Shown piece by piece: positions 1-8,804 of a DNA stretch of 64,000 bases (position 1 is the stretch's first letter; each line of letters opens with the position of its first letter). This DNA comes from Hahella sp. HNIBRBA332 (GTDB lineage: Bacteria > Pseudomonadota > Gammaproteobacteria > Pseudomonadales > Oleiphilaceae): contig NZ_CP132203.1 in the NCBI RefSeq assembly GCF_030719035.1, positions 2,232,001-2,296,000 of the forward strand, written 5' to 3'. The notes beneath the pieces are model-generated. The model worked only from the letters and a program-made list of their open reading frames with translations, was not told the origin of the DNA and searched no databases. The translations under genes were made by a program, and so were the position numbers.

Positions 1-26
1 AGTCTGAATAACATTGGCAATTACCC

Positions 27-1004
27 ATGACCCAAAGCAGGAGCAACAATTATATGGATAGAGTGGGGCGCACAGGGCTTGATGTACATGTATCTCCCCC
101 AGAGCAGTTGTTACGTCAGGTGTTTTTCAATCTCAGGGTCGATGGGAGCTTATACTTTGATAGCCACTTACACGGCGATTGGGGGATGGCGATTGGAGCT
201 TCTGCATACATACAGTTTCATTGTGTCGCTTCCGGGGTTTGCTGGTTAACGTCCGCAACGGAACAAGTTCGTTTGTCGCCTGGCGATATCGCCTTGTGCA
301 TGCGGGGGCAAGTTCACACACTTTCGCATGCTCCTGGTGTGGCGTTGGCGACGGATCAGGAGTATTTACAAAGTCTGCGGCAGGGCGCCCCACTGTTTCG
401 CGAGGGCGCGTTGAATAATCGTCTGCTGTGCGGACACTTCGCCATCGCGGATCGAGATACGGTTCCTTTTCTTGCAGGATTGCCCGATTTGGTTGTTGTC
501 CGTCAGCAACGTAAATCTGTGGAATGGGCAAGCGCGTTGCGCGGTCTCATGGAGAGCAAAAAACTTGAAAACGATGAGAATCCGGTCAGCAATCGTCTGG
601 CGGAAGCACTAATGATCCGCTTCCTGGATGGATACTTTCAGCAGCAGTCAGAACAAGGAGAGCTGACGGGGGTGATTCAGGATAAGCGAATTGCCCGGGC
701 GCTGAGTATTTTCCATCGTCGATACCACGAACCTCTTACTGTGGAGCAAGTCGCCGGCTCTGTGGGAATGTCTCGTTCTGCGTTTAGCATTCTTTTTAAG
801 CGGAATTTGCAGCAGGGTCCGATGGCTTATCTCAATAGCTGGCGTTTTTATCAGGCGCGCCAGATTCTTCGGCAGAGTCAGCGTACTTTATTACAGGTTT
901 CTCTTGAGGTGGGATACGCTTCCGAAGCGGCATTTAGCCGAGCCTTCAAGCGGCGCTACGATATCACTCCCGGCGAATATCGGCTTGCGGCGATTGAGGC
1001 GTAG
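27..1004 (+). CDS. AraC-family transcriptional regulator
   Basis: 325 aa. Residues about 15-190 form a cupin-like AraC ligand-binding region (AraC_binding/cupin_6 type). Residues about 215-322 hold the two helix-turn-helix motifs of an AraC DNA-binding domain, seen in VEQVAGSVGMSRSAFSILF and in VGYASEAAFSRAFKRRY followed by the typical TPGEYR end. It probably senses a small molecule and controls a nearby gene; the target is not visible because the window begins 26 bases upstream. The ATG has no clear Shine-Dalgarno sequence. Its short leader closely matches that of the cyclase gene at 1317. Family call firm, ligand unknown. Confidence 0.9.
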   Translation: MTQSRSNNYMDRVGRTGLDVHVSPPEQLLRQVFFNLRVDGSLYFDSHLHGDWGMAIGASAYIQFHCVASGVCWLTSATEQVRLSPGDIALCMRGQVHTLSHAPGVALATDQEYLQSLRQGAPLFREGALNNRLLCGHFAIADRDTVPFLAGLPDLVVVRQQRKSVEWASALRGLMESKKLENDENPVSNRLAEALMIRFLDGYFQQQSEQGELTGVIQDKRIARALSIFHRRYHEPLTVEQVAGSVGMSRSAFSILFKRNLQQGPMAYLNSWRFYQARQILRQSQRTLLQVSLEVGYASEAAFSRAFKRRYDITPGEYRLAAIEA

Positions 1005-1316
1005 TGTCTTGGAGATGGGTAAGGAAACACGAGCTACTTACATTTATTATCAAAAATATATGCCGGCTACCCTGAATGGCTCGGTTGTATCGGTGTTAAA
1101 ACGGATGTTTCGTAAAGTTGTGTCGGCGTGATTGAGCGATTACAAAACAAAGTTGAGCGTTACCAATCCATTACCAGAAAACCTGACCAAGCGCCTTGCT
1201 GCTCTATCGTTCCGTGCTATACCTAAAGTGATCGCTTCCGTAGGGTATCAATCCAGGGAAGGGCGTGTGACGAGTTATGGATATTCATGTTGACTGAATA
1301 ACATTCGGTAATCGCC
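1005..1316. other. Intergenic region, no gene seen
   Basis: 312 bases between the AraC gene and the cyclase gene. Short open frames here lack protein-like composition or a ribosome site. The only notable sequence is the last 23 bases (1294-1316), which resemble the 23 bases before the AraC start at the same distance from the ATG. Confidence 0.5.
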
Positions 1317-2213
1317 ATGGCTCAGAGTTCCGCCGTATTATTTGCCGATATTGCTGGCAGTTCCTGTCTATACAAGCAGATTGGAGATAACAGAGCGAAG
1401 GAGGCGGTCTTCTCCTGCTTTCATCTTATGCAGCAGCTTGCGGAGGAACACGGCGGGACGGTGGTTAAAACCATTGGCGACGAACTGATGGTGCGATTCC
1501 ACTCTGCGGATGAGGCTTTCAAAGCTGCTTGCGCTATCCAGTGGGAACTGGAGTCAAACCTTAACAACGGACCCAGCCTGTCAGTAAAGATAGGTATTCA
1601 TTTTGGGCCGGTTATTTTTGAGAAAAACGATATTTTCGGCGATACCGTCAATACCGCCGCCCGCATGGTTTCCATCGCCAACGCCAAACAGATCGTCGTG
1701 AGCGAGGACGCAGCAGCCGTCCTGTCCGCCGAATTCCAGGCCCAGATAACAACGTTTGACTGCGTAAAGATAAAGTCATTTCAGAAAGACTCAATTCTGT
1801 ATCTCGTCGACTGGCGCCAAAGTGCAGGGGATTGCGGCAACTCAACCACGATCAGCTTTGACGACCAGGACCTGAAAATGCATAAGACCGCCAGGGGGAT
1901 GCATCTGGTCTACCAGAGCAGGGATATTATGCTATCGCCACAGCTGGATAGCTTTAACGTAGGCCGAGACCAGGACGTATGTGATTTGGTGGTGCAGATG
2001 CAATACGCTTCCAGGAAACATTTCTGGATTGAATATCGCCGAGGAAAATTTGTCTTGGTAGATCACAGCACCAATGGCACCTGGGTCAAAATGGACGATG
2101 AGAAGGAAATTTACCTGAAACGCGAAGAGCTGCCTTTGTGGGGGCGCGGCCTTATCAGCGCCGGCCAGCCCCTTAAATGCAATCTGTCACATCGTATCGA
2201 GTTCTTTCACTGA
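1317..2213 (+). CDS. Class III nucleotidyl cyclase with C-terminal FHA domain
   Basis: 298 aa, cytoplasmic. Residues 1-165 are a class III adenylate/guanylate cyclase domain. Both metal-binding Asp are visible (FADIAGSS and TIGDELM), as are the purine-specifying Lys (VVKTIGD), a second specificity Asp (NDIFGD) and the transition-state Asn and Arg (VNTAAR). The catalytic set is therefore complete and fits ATP as substrate, giving cAMP. Residues about 205-280 are an FHA phosphothreonine-binding domain with GR, SRKH and NGTW. The FHA part may tether or regulate the cyclase through a Thr-phosphorylated partner. No Ser/Thr kinase gene is present nearby. Product and regulation are inferred. Confidence 0.88.
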   Translation: MAQSSAVLFADIAGSSCLYKQIGDNRAKEAVFSCFHLMQQLAEEHGGTVVKTIGDELMVRFHSADEAFKAACAIQWELESNLNNGPSLSVKIGIHFGPVIFEKNDIFGDTVNTAARMVSIANAKQIVVSEDAAAVLSAEFQAQITTFDCVKIKSFQKDSILYLVDWRQSAGDCGNSTTISFDDQDLKMHKTARGMHLVYQSRDIMLSPQLDSFNVGRDQDVCDLVVQMQYASRKHFWIEYRRGKFVLVDHSTNGTWVKMDDEKEIYLKREELPLWGRGLISAGQPLKCNLSHRIEFFH

Positions 2214-2268
2214 AGAGGCCAATTAATCCTTCTGATAAAGGAGACGACTGACTGCTGAGGAGGTTCTA

Positions 2269-3102
2269 TTACGGCAGAGGCGCCCGCTCTAATAATTCAT
2301 TGGGACGCTGGGGATTTCTATAGCCTCCAAGGGACGGATCGTAAAGCTCATAAGGCATGTCATAGTGTCGCCCTGTTTGAGGATCATAGCTTCGTTCATA
2401 TCCCATGGTCGCCTCATGTTGGTTTCGATAGATTCGGTCAAGACTCTTTTGACGAGCATCCCAGGAATTGTTGTAGTCTCCGTAGATATAGTCATGAGGA
2501 ATCGGTCCAGGTAAGACAACCTGATCTTGACCCGCCACTTGCCTGGCATTCGTAATAACAACAGTTTCAGCCACCGCGGGCAGCCAGTAGCGAAACTTAT
2601 CCCAGTGCTGCTCTGCGCTCTGGTAAGCCCGGATAAACGCGGAATATTGCCCCCAACCCTGCATGACCCCTACCGTGTAGTGCGCATGTACTGGCGTCCC
2701 CTTGAATTTATAGCGCAACTCGATTTCAGCAATATCCCACCGTAACCCCATCGGTCCCGGTTGAGAAGGAAGCGGACGATTGGCTATTACTTGGCTTGAT
2801 TGGAAGTCTTGAGAGGAACTTAGCACCATATTGAGAAAATCAGCGGGAGAGGGGTGACCGAATCCCCCAAGCAATAGCGCAAAAGAAGCGATGGTTACGC
2901 CATCAGGCGACTGCATATCGACGCCATTGGTTGTCTCGGTGGCCTTCCAGTCGCTTGGCATGGAGTATCGGAAATACTGCCCTTGATGTACACGCAGTGG
3001 GGGACGCGCGTCCAGCTGGGCGCGTTCAGATGCATCCACGCTTACTTTTCCACCCAAGCAAAGCGCCAGACCAATTGCACAGCCTTGAATGAGTCGCTTC
3101 AT
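2269..3102 (-). CDS. Exported protein of unknown function
   Basis: 277 aa. The ATG at 3102 is chosen because GGAG lies six bases upstream. A hydrophobic signal peptide follows (MKRLIQGCAIGLALCLGG), ending near residue 25. The mature part looks like a soluble periplasmic domain: RYSMPSDWKATET followed by beta-rich sequence resembles PsbP/DUF1795-like folds, and a Tyr/Asp/Arg-rich tail follows. I do not recognise the family with confidence. It converges on the cyclase gene with no obvious terminator between. Confidence 0.7.
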   Translation of the reverse strand: MKRLIQGCAIGLALCLGGKVSVDASERAQLDARPPLRVHQGQYFRYSMPSDWKATETTNGVDMQSPDGVTIASFALLLGGFGHPSPADFLNMVLSSSQDFQSSQVIANRPLPSQPGPMGLRWDIAEIELRYKFKGTPVHAHYTVGVMQGWGQYSAFIRAYQSAEQHWDKFRYWLPAVAETVVITNARQVAGQDQVVLPGPIPHDYIYGDYNNSWDARQKSLDRIYRNQHEATMGYERSYDPQTGRHYDMPYELYDPSLGGYRNPQRPNELLERAPLP

Positions 3103-3676
3103 ACCTAACTCCAACGACTTCGCAAATAACCAAGGTATTAAGTAAGCGTACCTGGAAAAACAGCCCTGAACCTAGAGCGATAAAAAACGGGAACAGCACA
3201 AAGCTCCCGCCAGAATAGGTATCTTGCATTGGTATTCAACACACAAATAAGCATAGTTCATGACAGCTACGATGATCTTACGCTTTGTGTTTTTTTTATT
3301 TGCCGCGAGTACGAAAGGGGCTTCTTCGCTGCAGCATGGCCGGCAAAGGCAACGGTCATGACAACGCCTGTATGGAAAGTTTCTTTGTCGGACGCCCAAC
3401 TAACTTCCTGGTTCGCTGGAGAAATAGCGCTCTTATGTCCACTAATGTCAATTAGTGGACATTGGGCGTGAAGCGATTATTGCAGTCTTTTATCGCTTTA
3501 TAACTACGATCTGTCCGTTTTCATTTGCTATGCAGCAGCCTGATCTGTTTACTTACACCTACGTGATAGACAAATTACCGTTTACGATCAAAAGATATTA
3601 GGATCCTCCGACTTACTTATTATTTGCGCCCATGTCGTTTGTGGCAGATCTGCGCAATCAAAAGGAGAAATCTTTC
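3103..3676. other. Intergenic region with one perfect palindrome
   Basis: About 570 bases with no convincing gene; the small open frames on both strands look random. A perfect 12-bp inverted repeat at 3435-3462 is listed separately. The region is AT-rich near 3540-3620, consistent with a promoter for the VOC gene. Confidence 0.5.
3435..3462. repeat. Perfect 12-bp inverted repeat, 4-nt loop
   Basis: The left arm ATGTCCACTAAT (3435-3446) and right arm ATTAGTGGACAT (3451-3462) are exact complements around GTCA. There is no T-run on either side, so it is unlikely to be an intrinsic terminator. It could be an operator or the trace of a mobile element end. Confidence 0.75.
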
Positions 3677-4045
3677 ATGTTTGATCATGTCGTATTTGGA
3701 GTCAGCGACTATACCGTCAGCAAGGCATTCTACCTCAAGGTCCTGAAACCACTCGGCGTCACCATCGTGCAGGAAGGTCCGCTTGGCATTGAACTCAGTA
3801 CAGATGGCAAGTCGTCACTGTGTTTATTCGAAACCAAGGAAAAACCCGCGCATCTGCATCTGGCTTTCATCGCTAAGAATCGCCAGCAAGTCGCGGATTT
3901 CTATCAGGCGGCTATGGAAGCTGGCGGCAGAGACAATGGAGTCCCCGGACTGCGTCCTAAGTACCACGCGAATTACTACGCGGCTTTCATCATCGACCCA
4001 GACGGGCACAACATTGAAGCCGTTTGTCATCAGTCTGAGGAATAG
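3677..4045 (+). CDS. VOC-superfamily (glyoxalase/dioxygenase-like) protein
   Basis: 122 aa, a full-length single VOC module. It begins MFDHVVFGVSDY, the usual first beta strand of the fold, and ends DPDGHNIEAVCH with the conserved C-terminal metal-site Glu. The ATG at 3677 follows AAAGGAGAAA at good spacing; an upstream in-frame ATG at 3632 has no ribosome site. Members are metal-dependent isomerases, dioxygenases or resistance proteins; the substrate cannot be told. Confidence 0.85.
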   Translation: MFDHVVFGVSDYTVSKAFYLKVLKPLGVTIVQEGPLGIELSTDGKSSLCLFETKEKPAHLHLAFIAKNRQQVADFYQAAMEAGGRDNGVPGLRPKYHANYYAAFIIDPDGHNIEAVCHQSEE

Positions 4046-4150
4046 TCTTTACAGCGTCGAAAAAGGAACGATAAAACGCGCTTTCTCCACAGGCCCTTCA
4101 TCCCGACGGTTTATCCATGAGTGCGCATAATATATATTATGTTAAATTGA

Positions 4151-4348
4151 GTATTCAGATTAGAAAGCGCATGCCAAGGTCAAAGACGAATTGGCGGGTT
4201 ACCGAGCTTCTCTTGGAAGGATTTTCAGGTTGGACGGTTTTGGCGGCAGACCCTCGATAATTTCGAGTTGTTGCGCTGTGATTTCGATGCGGCGATCATA
4301 AACGTTAACGTTGAGTATGAACTGCCCCTGGGAAGCAAACACAAATGA
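4151..4348 (+). pseudogene. Possible gene remnant without start codon
   Basis: An open stretch of about 65 codons ends in a protein-like segment (FELLRCDFDAAIINVNVEYEL). It stops at TGA overlapping the next ATG (ATGA at 4345-4348), the usual arrangement of coupled genes. No usable start exists in frame. A plausible start with sensible N-terminal sequence (MPRSKTNWRVTELLLEGF, ATG at 4171) lies in another frame and ends at 4260. A frameshifted gene is my reading; weak. Confidence 0.3.
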
Positions 4349-4527
4349 GCGAACCGGTCTTTATGTCCGTTGAACAACTCGGTGAAACTCTTGTTGAGTT
4401 GTGGTTTAAGTCTTTAAGTGATGAGTTATCCCCTGGAAAGACGTTGTCCCGACTTTTGGCTACCGGAGATGATGTTGAAATGTGCCTAAGTCATTTGGAG
4501 TGGACCTGCGAGGGCGACAGTCAGTAG
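4345..4527 (+). CDS. Small hypothetical protein
   Basis: 60 aa, acidic (SVEQLGETLVELWFKSL, DDVEMCLSHLEW). It starts in an ATGA overlap with the stop of the preceding open stretch. It overlaps the next gene in another frame, so the two could be pieces of one frameshifted gene. Not recognised. Confidence 0.4.
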   Translation: MSEPVFMSVEQLGETLVELWFKSLSDELSPGKTLSRLLATGDDVEMCLSHLEWTCEGDSQ

Positions 4528-4886
4528 GTATCTCAGCGAATCATGATGAGTTAACAGAATCTCCGTTAACTGATGATCTTATCTATATGCTCAAGCGCGC
4601 CATCGACTTTGAAATGCTGTTTGCGATCAATAAAGTAAAGAAGAAGCTGGAATTATCTGGCGTCACCTTTACTAGTGATGCAGATATCGGAATATACCGG
4701 CATGGCGATTACGGCTCGACCAAACTCGATGCTTTTATCGCAGATCCTGGCAGGCTGGAATTCAGTACAAAGAAAATTCCTGAACCCGATGTGTTAGATA
4801 TGACAGCCAATGCCTTTTATCGAACAGACGCACGAAAACAATGGTTCAAGAAAGCACGCCTGCGAATTGTCGAGTGCGATTTGTGA
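4482..4886 (+). CDS. Hypothetical protein, start uncertain
   Basis: Up to 134 aa from a GTG at 4482. The convincing part begins near residue 27 (TESPLTDDLIYMLKRAIDFEM) and is a mixed alpha/beta sequence with a charged C terminus (RKQWFKKARLRIVE). The true start may be an internal codon, such as the ATG at 4587. It ends 10 bases from the convergent GNAT gene. Not recognised. Confidence 0.5.
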   Translation: MPKSFGVDLRGRQSVGISANHDELTESPLTDDLIYMLKRAIDFEMLFAINKVKKKLELSGVTFTSDADIGIYRHGDYGSTKLDAFIADPGRLEFSTKKIPEPDVLDMTANAFYRTDARKQWFKKARLRIVECDL

Positions 4887-4895
4887 CCTGGCTAA

Positions 4896-5450
4896 TCAAT
4901 ACAAAATCTGAGCGCCCTCCCCCAGACTGCGATACCAAAACAAGGCGGTTTCACCCTCGTTTTCGCTGTTCGCATAAAGCATCCGATCGAACCCTTCGAG
5001 GCTGTATCCTGCACGAGCATACAGCTTACACGCCGCCGGATTGGTCGATTGTGTTTCGAGGCGTATGAAACGGAAGCCCTGCTGGCGCGCCCAATCTTCT
5101 GCTGCGCTAAGAAGAGACATTCCCACACCTTGGCCGCGTGCGTTACGGTCGACGGCTATCTCCGCAATTTCCGCCATGCCATTCCAACTCTCAATGATCA
5201 ATGCGAATCCCACTAGCCGTTTCTCTACGCGAGCGGCGAATAATGCGGTTCTTCCTGAGGATTCCTCGACAGCGCTGGCAGGATCAAAACCATACTCTTT
5301 GCGCCGCCTGCAAATAGGACGAGTGCTCTCTGCGTCATGGTATGGGAAAACAATTTCATGCGTTATTTCGAAGGAAAAATCACATGACTCCAACTCACTG
5401 GCTGGAATAGCGGTTACAAGCAATATATGGGGTTGAGGGTCTGATTTCAT
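4896..5450 (-). CDS. GNAT N-acetyltransferase, streptothricin acetyltransferase-like
   Basis: 184 aa from the ATG at 5450, which has AGGG eight bases upstream; a TTG start further out is less likely. The acetyl-CoA pyrophosphate loop is RGQGVG. The following RLETQSTNPAACKLYARAGY and the NE.ETALFWYR-like end match the streptothricin (Sat) group, which N-acetylates the beta-lysine of nourseothricin-type antibiotics. Resemblance is clear at motif level. Chromosomal relatives may have other amine substrates. Confidence 0.75.
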   Translation of the reverse strand: MKSDPQPHILLVTAIPASELESCDFSFEITHEIVFPYHDAESTRPICRRRKEYGFDPASAVEESSGRTALFAARVEKRLVGFALIIESWNGMAEIAEIAVDRNARGQGVGMSLLSAAEDWARQQGFRFIRLETQSTNPAACKLYARAGYSLEGFDRMLYANSENEGETALFWYRSLGEGAQILY

Positions 5451-5538
5451 GGCTGCAACCCTATTCGGCGTCGCCAATGTTGTCCACCTTTAGATTCGGT
5501 CTGGTGATGAAAGAGCCAAAAGAAACGTTTTTCTCCGT

Positions 5539-6045
5539 TTATTCATGAGGGGCACTGGCTGTATCGAGTAAAAGGTAGTCAGTCAGATCACTTAGATCCT
5601 GATCAGACATCCGCCATCGCGGCATTAAATCATTCAGCGTGCTTCCGTCAGGAGCTTCTCCATGGGTAATAGCGTGACTAAGAGAATCTAGATCATAGGC
5701 TACGTGATCATGTTCATCTTCCATCCAGCCATCCTCATGAGTTTCTCCTTTTAGCGAGTCAACAGTCAGGGGTGGGGCGATCACCCAAAACCAAGGCCAC
5801 ATACGGATGCCCCCCTCCCTGTTTTCCCCGTGGCAAGTCGCGCAGCCGCCGCCATGCATGCCCATGTGATGATGGCCTCCAATAATAGGTATTGGGGAAC
5901 CATCACTGCCCTTCCCGGTAAAATATATTCTCTCTCCGTTGCTTGAATAGGGGCGATTTTGCGGAGTCGCATCCCAGTGCATGGAATCGGAGCAGCCCTG
6001 TAGGAGCGTTGCAATGATTAAAGTAATTATTAACTCGCCCTTCAT
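5539..6045 (-). CDS. Lipoprotein c-type cytochrome, monohaem
   Basis: 168 aa. The signal peptide ends in a lipobox (LLQGC), so the mature protein should be a lipid-anchored periplasmic or outer-membrane protein. A single haem motif CATCH lies at about residue 71. The segment before it is rich in His, Gly and Met (GGHHHMGMHGGG). A Met near the C terminus (DLMPRWRMSDQDL) may be the distal ligand, followed by the usual cytochrome c helix (DLSDLTDYLL). GAGGT precedes the ATG. The partner oxidase or reductase is not in the window. Confidence 0.85.
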   Translation of the reverse strand: MKGELIITLIIATLLQGCSDSMHWDATPQNRPYSSNGERIYFTGKGSDGSPIPIIGGHHHMGMHGGGCATCHGENREGGIRMWPWFWVIAPPLTVDSLKGETHEDGWMEDEHDHVAYDLDSLSHAITHGEAPDGSTLNDLMPRWRMSDQDLSDLTDYLLLDTASAPHE

Positions 6046-6315
6046 ATCCAGTTACCTCTTTTCCTTTTTGTTTTGTTCCCCCTATAACCCTACTCTGATC
6101 ATCCAGGAACGCCAAGTAATGTAAAAAATCTTGGATTTCGTTGCACTTAACGAGCGTTGTTAAGAACGCGACTCAATTTGCAAACTATCACATTTTCGTG
6201 TCTGCAAAAGACGATTTATCTACGATAATGAAATGCACCATGAAGTCATTGTCAAACGTGAAATCAAGATTACTCGCAATAGCAATATTGAATGTAAGGC
6301 AGATCAAAATATTAG

Positions 6316-6594
6316 ATGAAATGGGATACTAATGACGGGCTGATCAGCGTATATGGAAAGTCGCCCCTTGATACAAAGAGCCCACCTGAACTGGGTGACA
6401 TGGTGACCTTAACATCCCATGGAGGGATATGTTGGATTACCGTTAAAGTCGTCAAGATTGATTGTGATGAAACCACTGGACTAATCGTTGATACTTCTGG
6501 TCCACTTAGTTCTTATTGTGATGCTTCAATTACCCCAGGTTCCTATATTGGTTTCCAAGCGGAAAATGTCAAAATCCTTGTCAGGAAAAGTTAG
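6316..6594 (+). CDS. Small hypothetical protein
   Basis: 92 aa, mostly predicted beta strand (GDMVTLTSHGGICWITVKVV, GSYIGFQAENVKIL), suggesting a small beta-barrel. No clear ribosome site, signal peptide or family match. It lies in a loose accessory stretch of small genes. Confidence 0.45.
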   Translation: MKWDTNDGLISVYGKSPLDTKSPPELGDMVTLTSHGGICWITVKVVKIDCDETTGLIVDTSGPLSSYCDASITPGSYIGFQAENVKILVRKS

Positions 6595-6667
6595 ACGCAA
6601 TAACCTCAGAGAAACGGAACAAGGGTAATGATGTAAGCATATGATAAGACAGTAAATCCGTATTTTA

Positions 6668-6832
6668 TTAAAACGCTCCTCTCCAAGATTCAGTCAGTTT
6701 ACGGCTGTAGATTTGATCCAGGTCAGCATCCTTGCCGCCCAATAAGGTTAAAAAATATACAGCCCAATTCTCAAGGATTTCTATAGTCTTTGTGTGATTG
6801 GCGTCACCAAACTGGAGGCCTATCGCAGCATT
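6668..6832 (-). pseudogene. 3' fragment of a decayed gene
   Basis: On the minus strand 55 open codons without a start read as protein-like sequence (ILENWAVYFLTLLGGKDADL, then TESWRGAF and stop). An in-frame TAG closes the upstream end, so only a C-terminal relic seems to survive. Family not recognised. The rest of 6595-7044 holds no gene I can support. Confidence 0.3.
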
Positions 6833-7044
6833 CTAGGGTTTTGGCGCTGTGGACAATAGGCAGGGAAGTGATAGTGGCTGATACGAATCTAATCGATGAA
6901 GCCTTGGCAAAAGATCGGCGATCAGTGTGGTGCTCGTGAGGCGGTTATATGCATCACGACTGCAGAGTTATTAAAACTCGCAGAGATGCTAACCCCGCCC
7001 AACCATTGACCTTGTAACCCTTACGCATTACCAAGGGGGTCTTA

Positions 7045-8685
7045 ATGTTGAGCTACTTGCGCCAAATTACTATTCGGCATCGCTTCTATCTAATTCTGTT
7101 CCTTTTCGTTATTGGCCTCCTCGCCGTCGTCGCAATGGCGTACTTTAACGCCAGCAAGAACCTCATGGATGGCAAAAAAGAAAGCGCTAGAAATGCGGTC
7201 GACGCAGCGATCAGTATTATCGCCACGTATCAGAAGAAAGCGACAGATGGAACGCTGGAAGACGCTAAAGCACGCGAGCAGGCGCTGCGCACAATTGAGA
7301 GCATACGTTATGCCGGCGCGGAGTACATTTGGATTAACGACCTGAATCATACCGTGCTCATGCACCCCATAAAGCCTGAGCTAAATGGAAAAAGGTTATA
7401 TGACTTAAAAGACCCGAATGGAGTTTATCTATTTCGAGAGTTTGTTTCCGTGGTGAAACAAAATAAGGCTGGATTTGTGCCTTATTATTGGCCAAAACCC
7501 GGACATAAAGATCCTGTGGCCAAGGTCAGCTATGTGAAAGGTTTTGAGCCCTGGGGATGGGTAGTAGGATCAGGGGTTTACGTTGATGATGTCGAAGCTG
7601 TTTTATCCCAGCAAATGATTGAAATGCTTGTGACGGTGAGCATTATCATTGTCCTTTTACTTCTTATCCTCATGATAGTCGCCAATAGCGTTACAAGCCC
7701 ACTGAATAGAACTTTAGAACGGATGGGCGATATCGCCTCTGGCGACGGAGACTTAACGGTCTATTTGCAAACTGACGGTCGGGATGAGCTTGCCGCTCTT
7801 TCCGTACAATTCAATACGTTCGTTGATAAAATTCGAAATCTAGTCAGCAATGTAACGTCATCTATAGATTTACTAACCCTCTCTGTCGATGAGTTATCCA
7901 ACGCAGCAATGAAGAGCGTTGACAACGCCCAGAATCAACAGAAGGAAACGGATCAGGTCGCCAGCGCCATGAACCAAATGTCGGCTTCCGCGCAGGAAAT
8001 TGCTCAAAATGCAAATAGGGCTGCGCAATGCGCTGCTGATGCGGACAATGACTCTGATCAAGGCCGGCTTATCATGAAAAACACATTGGTGACGGTGGAT
8101 GAACTTGCCGCTGAAATGAACCAGACAACATTATCGATAGAGTCGCTTAGAGCCGAGACGGTCAACATCGGCAGTGTTTTGACGGTCATAGAAAGTATTG
8201 CCGAACAGACCAACCTGCTGGCGTTGAACGCGGCAATAGAAGCAGCGCGGGCGGGAGAGCTTGGAAGGGGCTTCGCGGTTGTTGCGGATGAAGTGAGAGC
8301 CTTGGCCAGTAAGACCCAACATTCCACTCAGGAAATTAATGAGATGATAGGAAAACTGCAAACTGGCGCTTCCTCAGCCGTGTCTGCAATGGAAAAAAGT
8401 CTCCATAAGGCGCGTGGCGCACAAGAACAGACTCAAAGTGTGGAGCATGCGCTGGACAAGGTCATAACGTCCATTACAGAAATCAACGATGTTAATAACC
8501 AAATCGCCACGGCTTCAGAACAACAAAGTCTGGTTTCAGAAGAAATAAACAAAAACGTTAGCAACATCGCAGTGATTGCAGAGGAAAACTCAGAGTCTAT
8601 AAATCAGGTTAGATCGTCTTGCGAAAGCATTCGCCAAGTAAGTGAAATCCTTATCCAACAGGCCAAACAGTTTAAGGTGAGTTGA
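7045..8685 (+). CDS. Methyl-accepting chemotaxis protein with sCache sensor
   Basis: 546 aa. Transmembrane helices at about residues 13-33 and 190-212 enclose a periplasmic single-Cache (sCache_2) domain containing EYIWINDLNHTVLMHP and GFEPWGWVVGSGVYVDD. A HAMP domain (213-265) and a full signalling domain follow, with the hairpin tip EQTNLLALNAAIEAARAG. It should sense a small ligand outside the membrane and pass the signal to CheA/CheW. The sequence ends AKQFKVS without a CheR-docking pentapeptide. AAGGGGG precedes the ATG. Stand-alone gene. Confidence 0.95.
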   Translation: MLSYLRQITIRHRFYLILFLFVIGLLAVVAMAYFNASKNLMDGKKESARNAVDAAISIIATYQKKATDGTLEDAKAREQALRTIESIRYAGAEYIWINDLNHTVLMHPIKPELNGKRLYDLKDPNGVYLFREFVSVVKQNKAGFVPYYWPKPGHKDPVAKVSYVKGFEPWGWVVGSGVYVDDVEAVLSQQMIEMLVTVSIIIVLLLLILMIVANSVTSPLNRTLERMGDIASGDGDLTVYLQTDGRDELAALSVQFNTFVDKIRNLVSNVTSSIDLLTLSVDELSNAAMKSVDNAQNQQKETDQVASAMNQMSASAQEIAQNANRAAQCAADADNDSDQGRLIMKNTLVTVDELAAEMNQTTLSIESLRAETVNIGSVLTVIESIAEQTNLLALNAAIEAARAGELGRGFAVVADEVRALASKTQHSTQEINEMIGKLQTGASSAVSAMEKSLHKARGAQEQTQSVEHALDKVITSITEINDVNNQIATASEQQSLVSEEINKNVSNIAVIAEENSESINQVRSSCESIRQVSEILIQQAKQFKVS

Positions 8686-8804
8686 AGCAACCTTCGCCAG
8701 CTCAACAACTTGAATCATACAGGTAGCTGAATCGCCCCGGGTCTGTTGGAGGCTACCTTCTCTTTTTCAAGAAGATGCGGCAGATCAAATTGAAGCTATT
8801 CCAG

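Noticed and set aside
904..1131. Open frame of 75 codons overlapping the end of the AraC gene
   Set aside because: It is antiphase to a clear gene for most of its length, has no ribosome site and reads as random sequence after 1004.
6141..6332. Possible 63-aa gene
   Set aside because: No ribosome site, no ATG at the assumed start, composition random, and it overlaps a better frame at 6316.
3600..6660. Integron cassette array
   Set aside because: Small unrelated genes and a GTTAGAC at 6590 suggested attC sites, but there are no paired RYYYAAC/GTTRRRY ends, the genes point both ways and no integrase is present.
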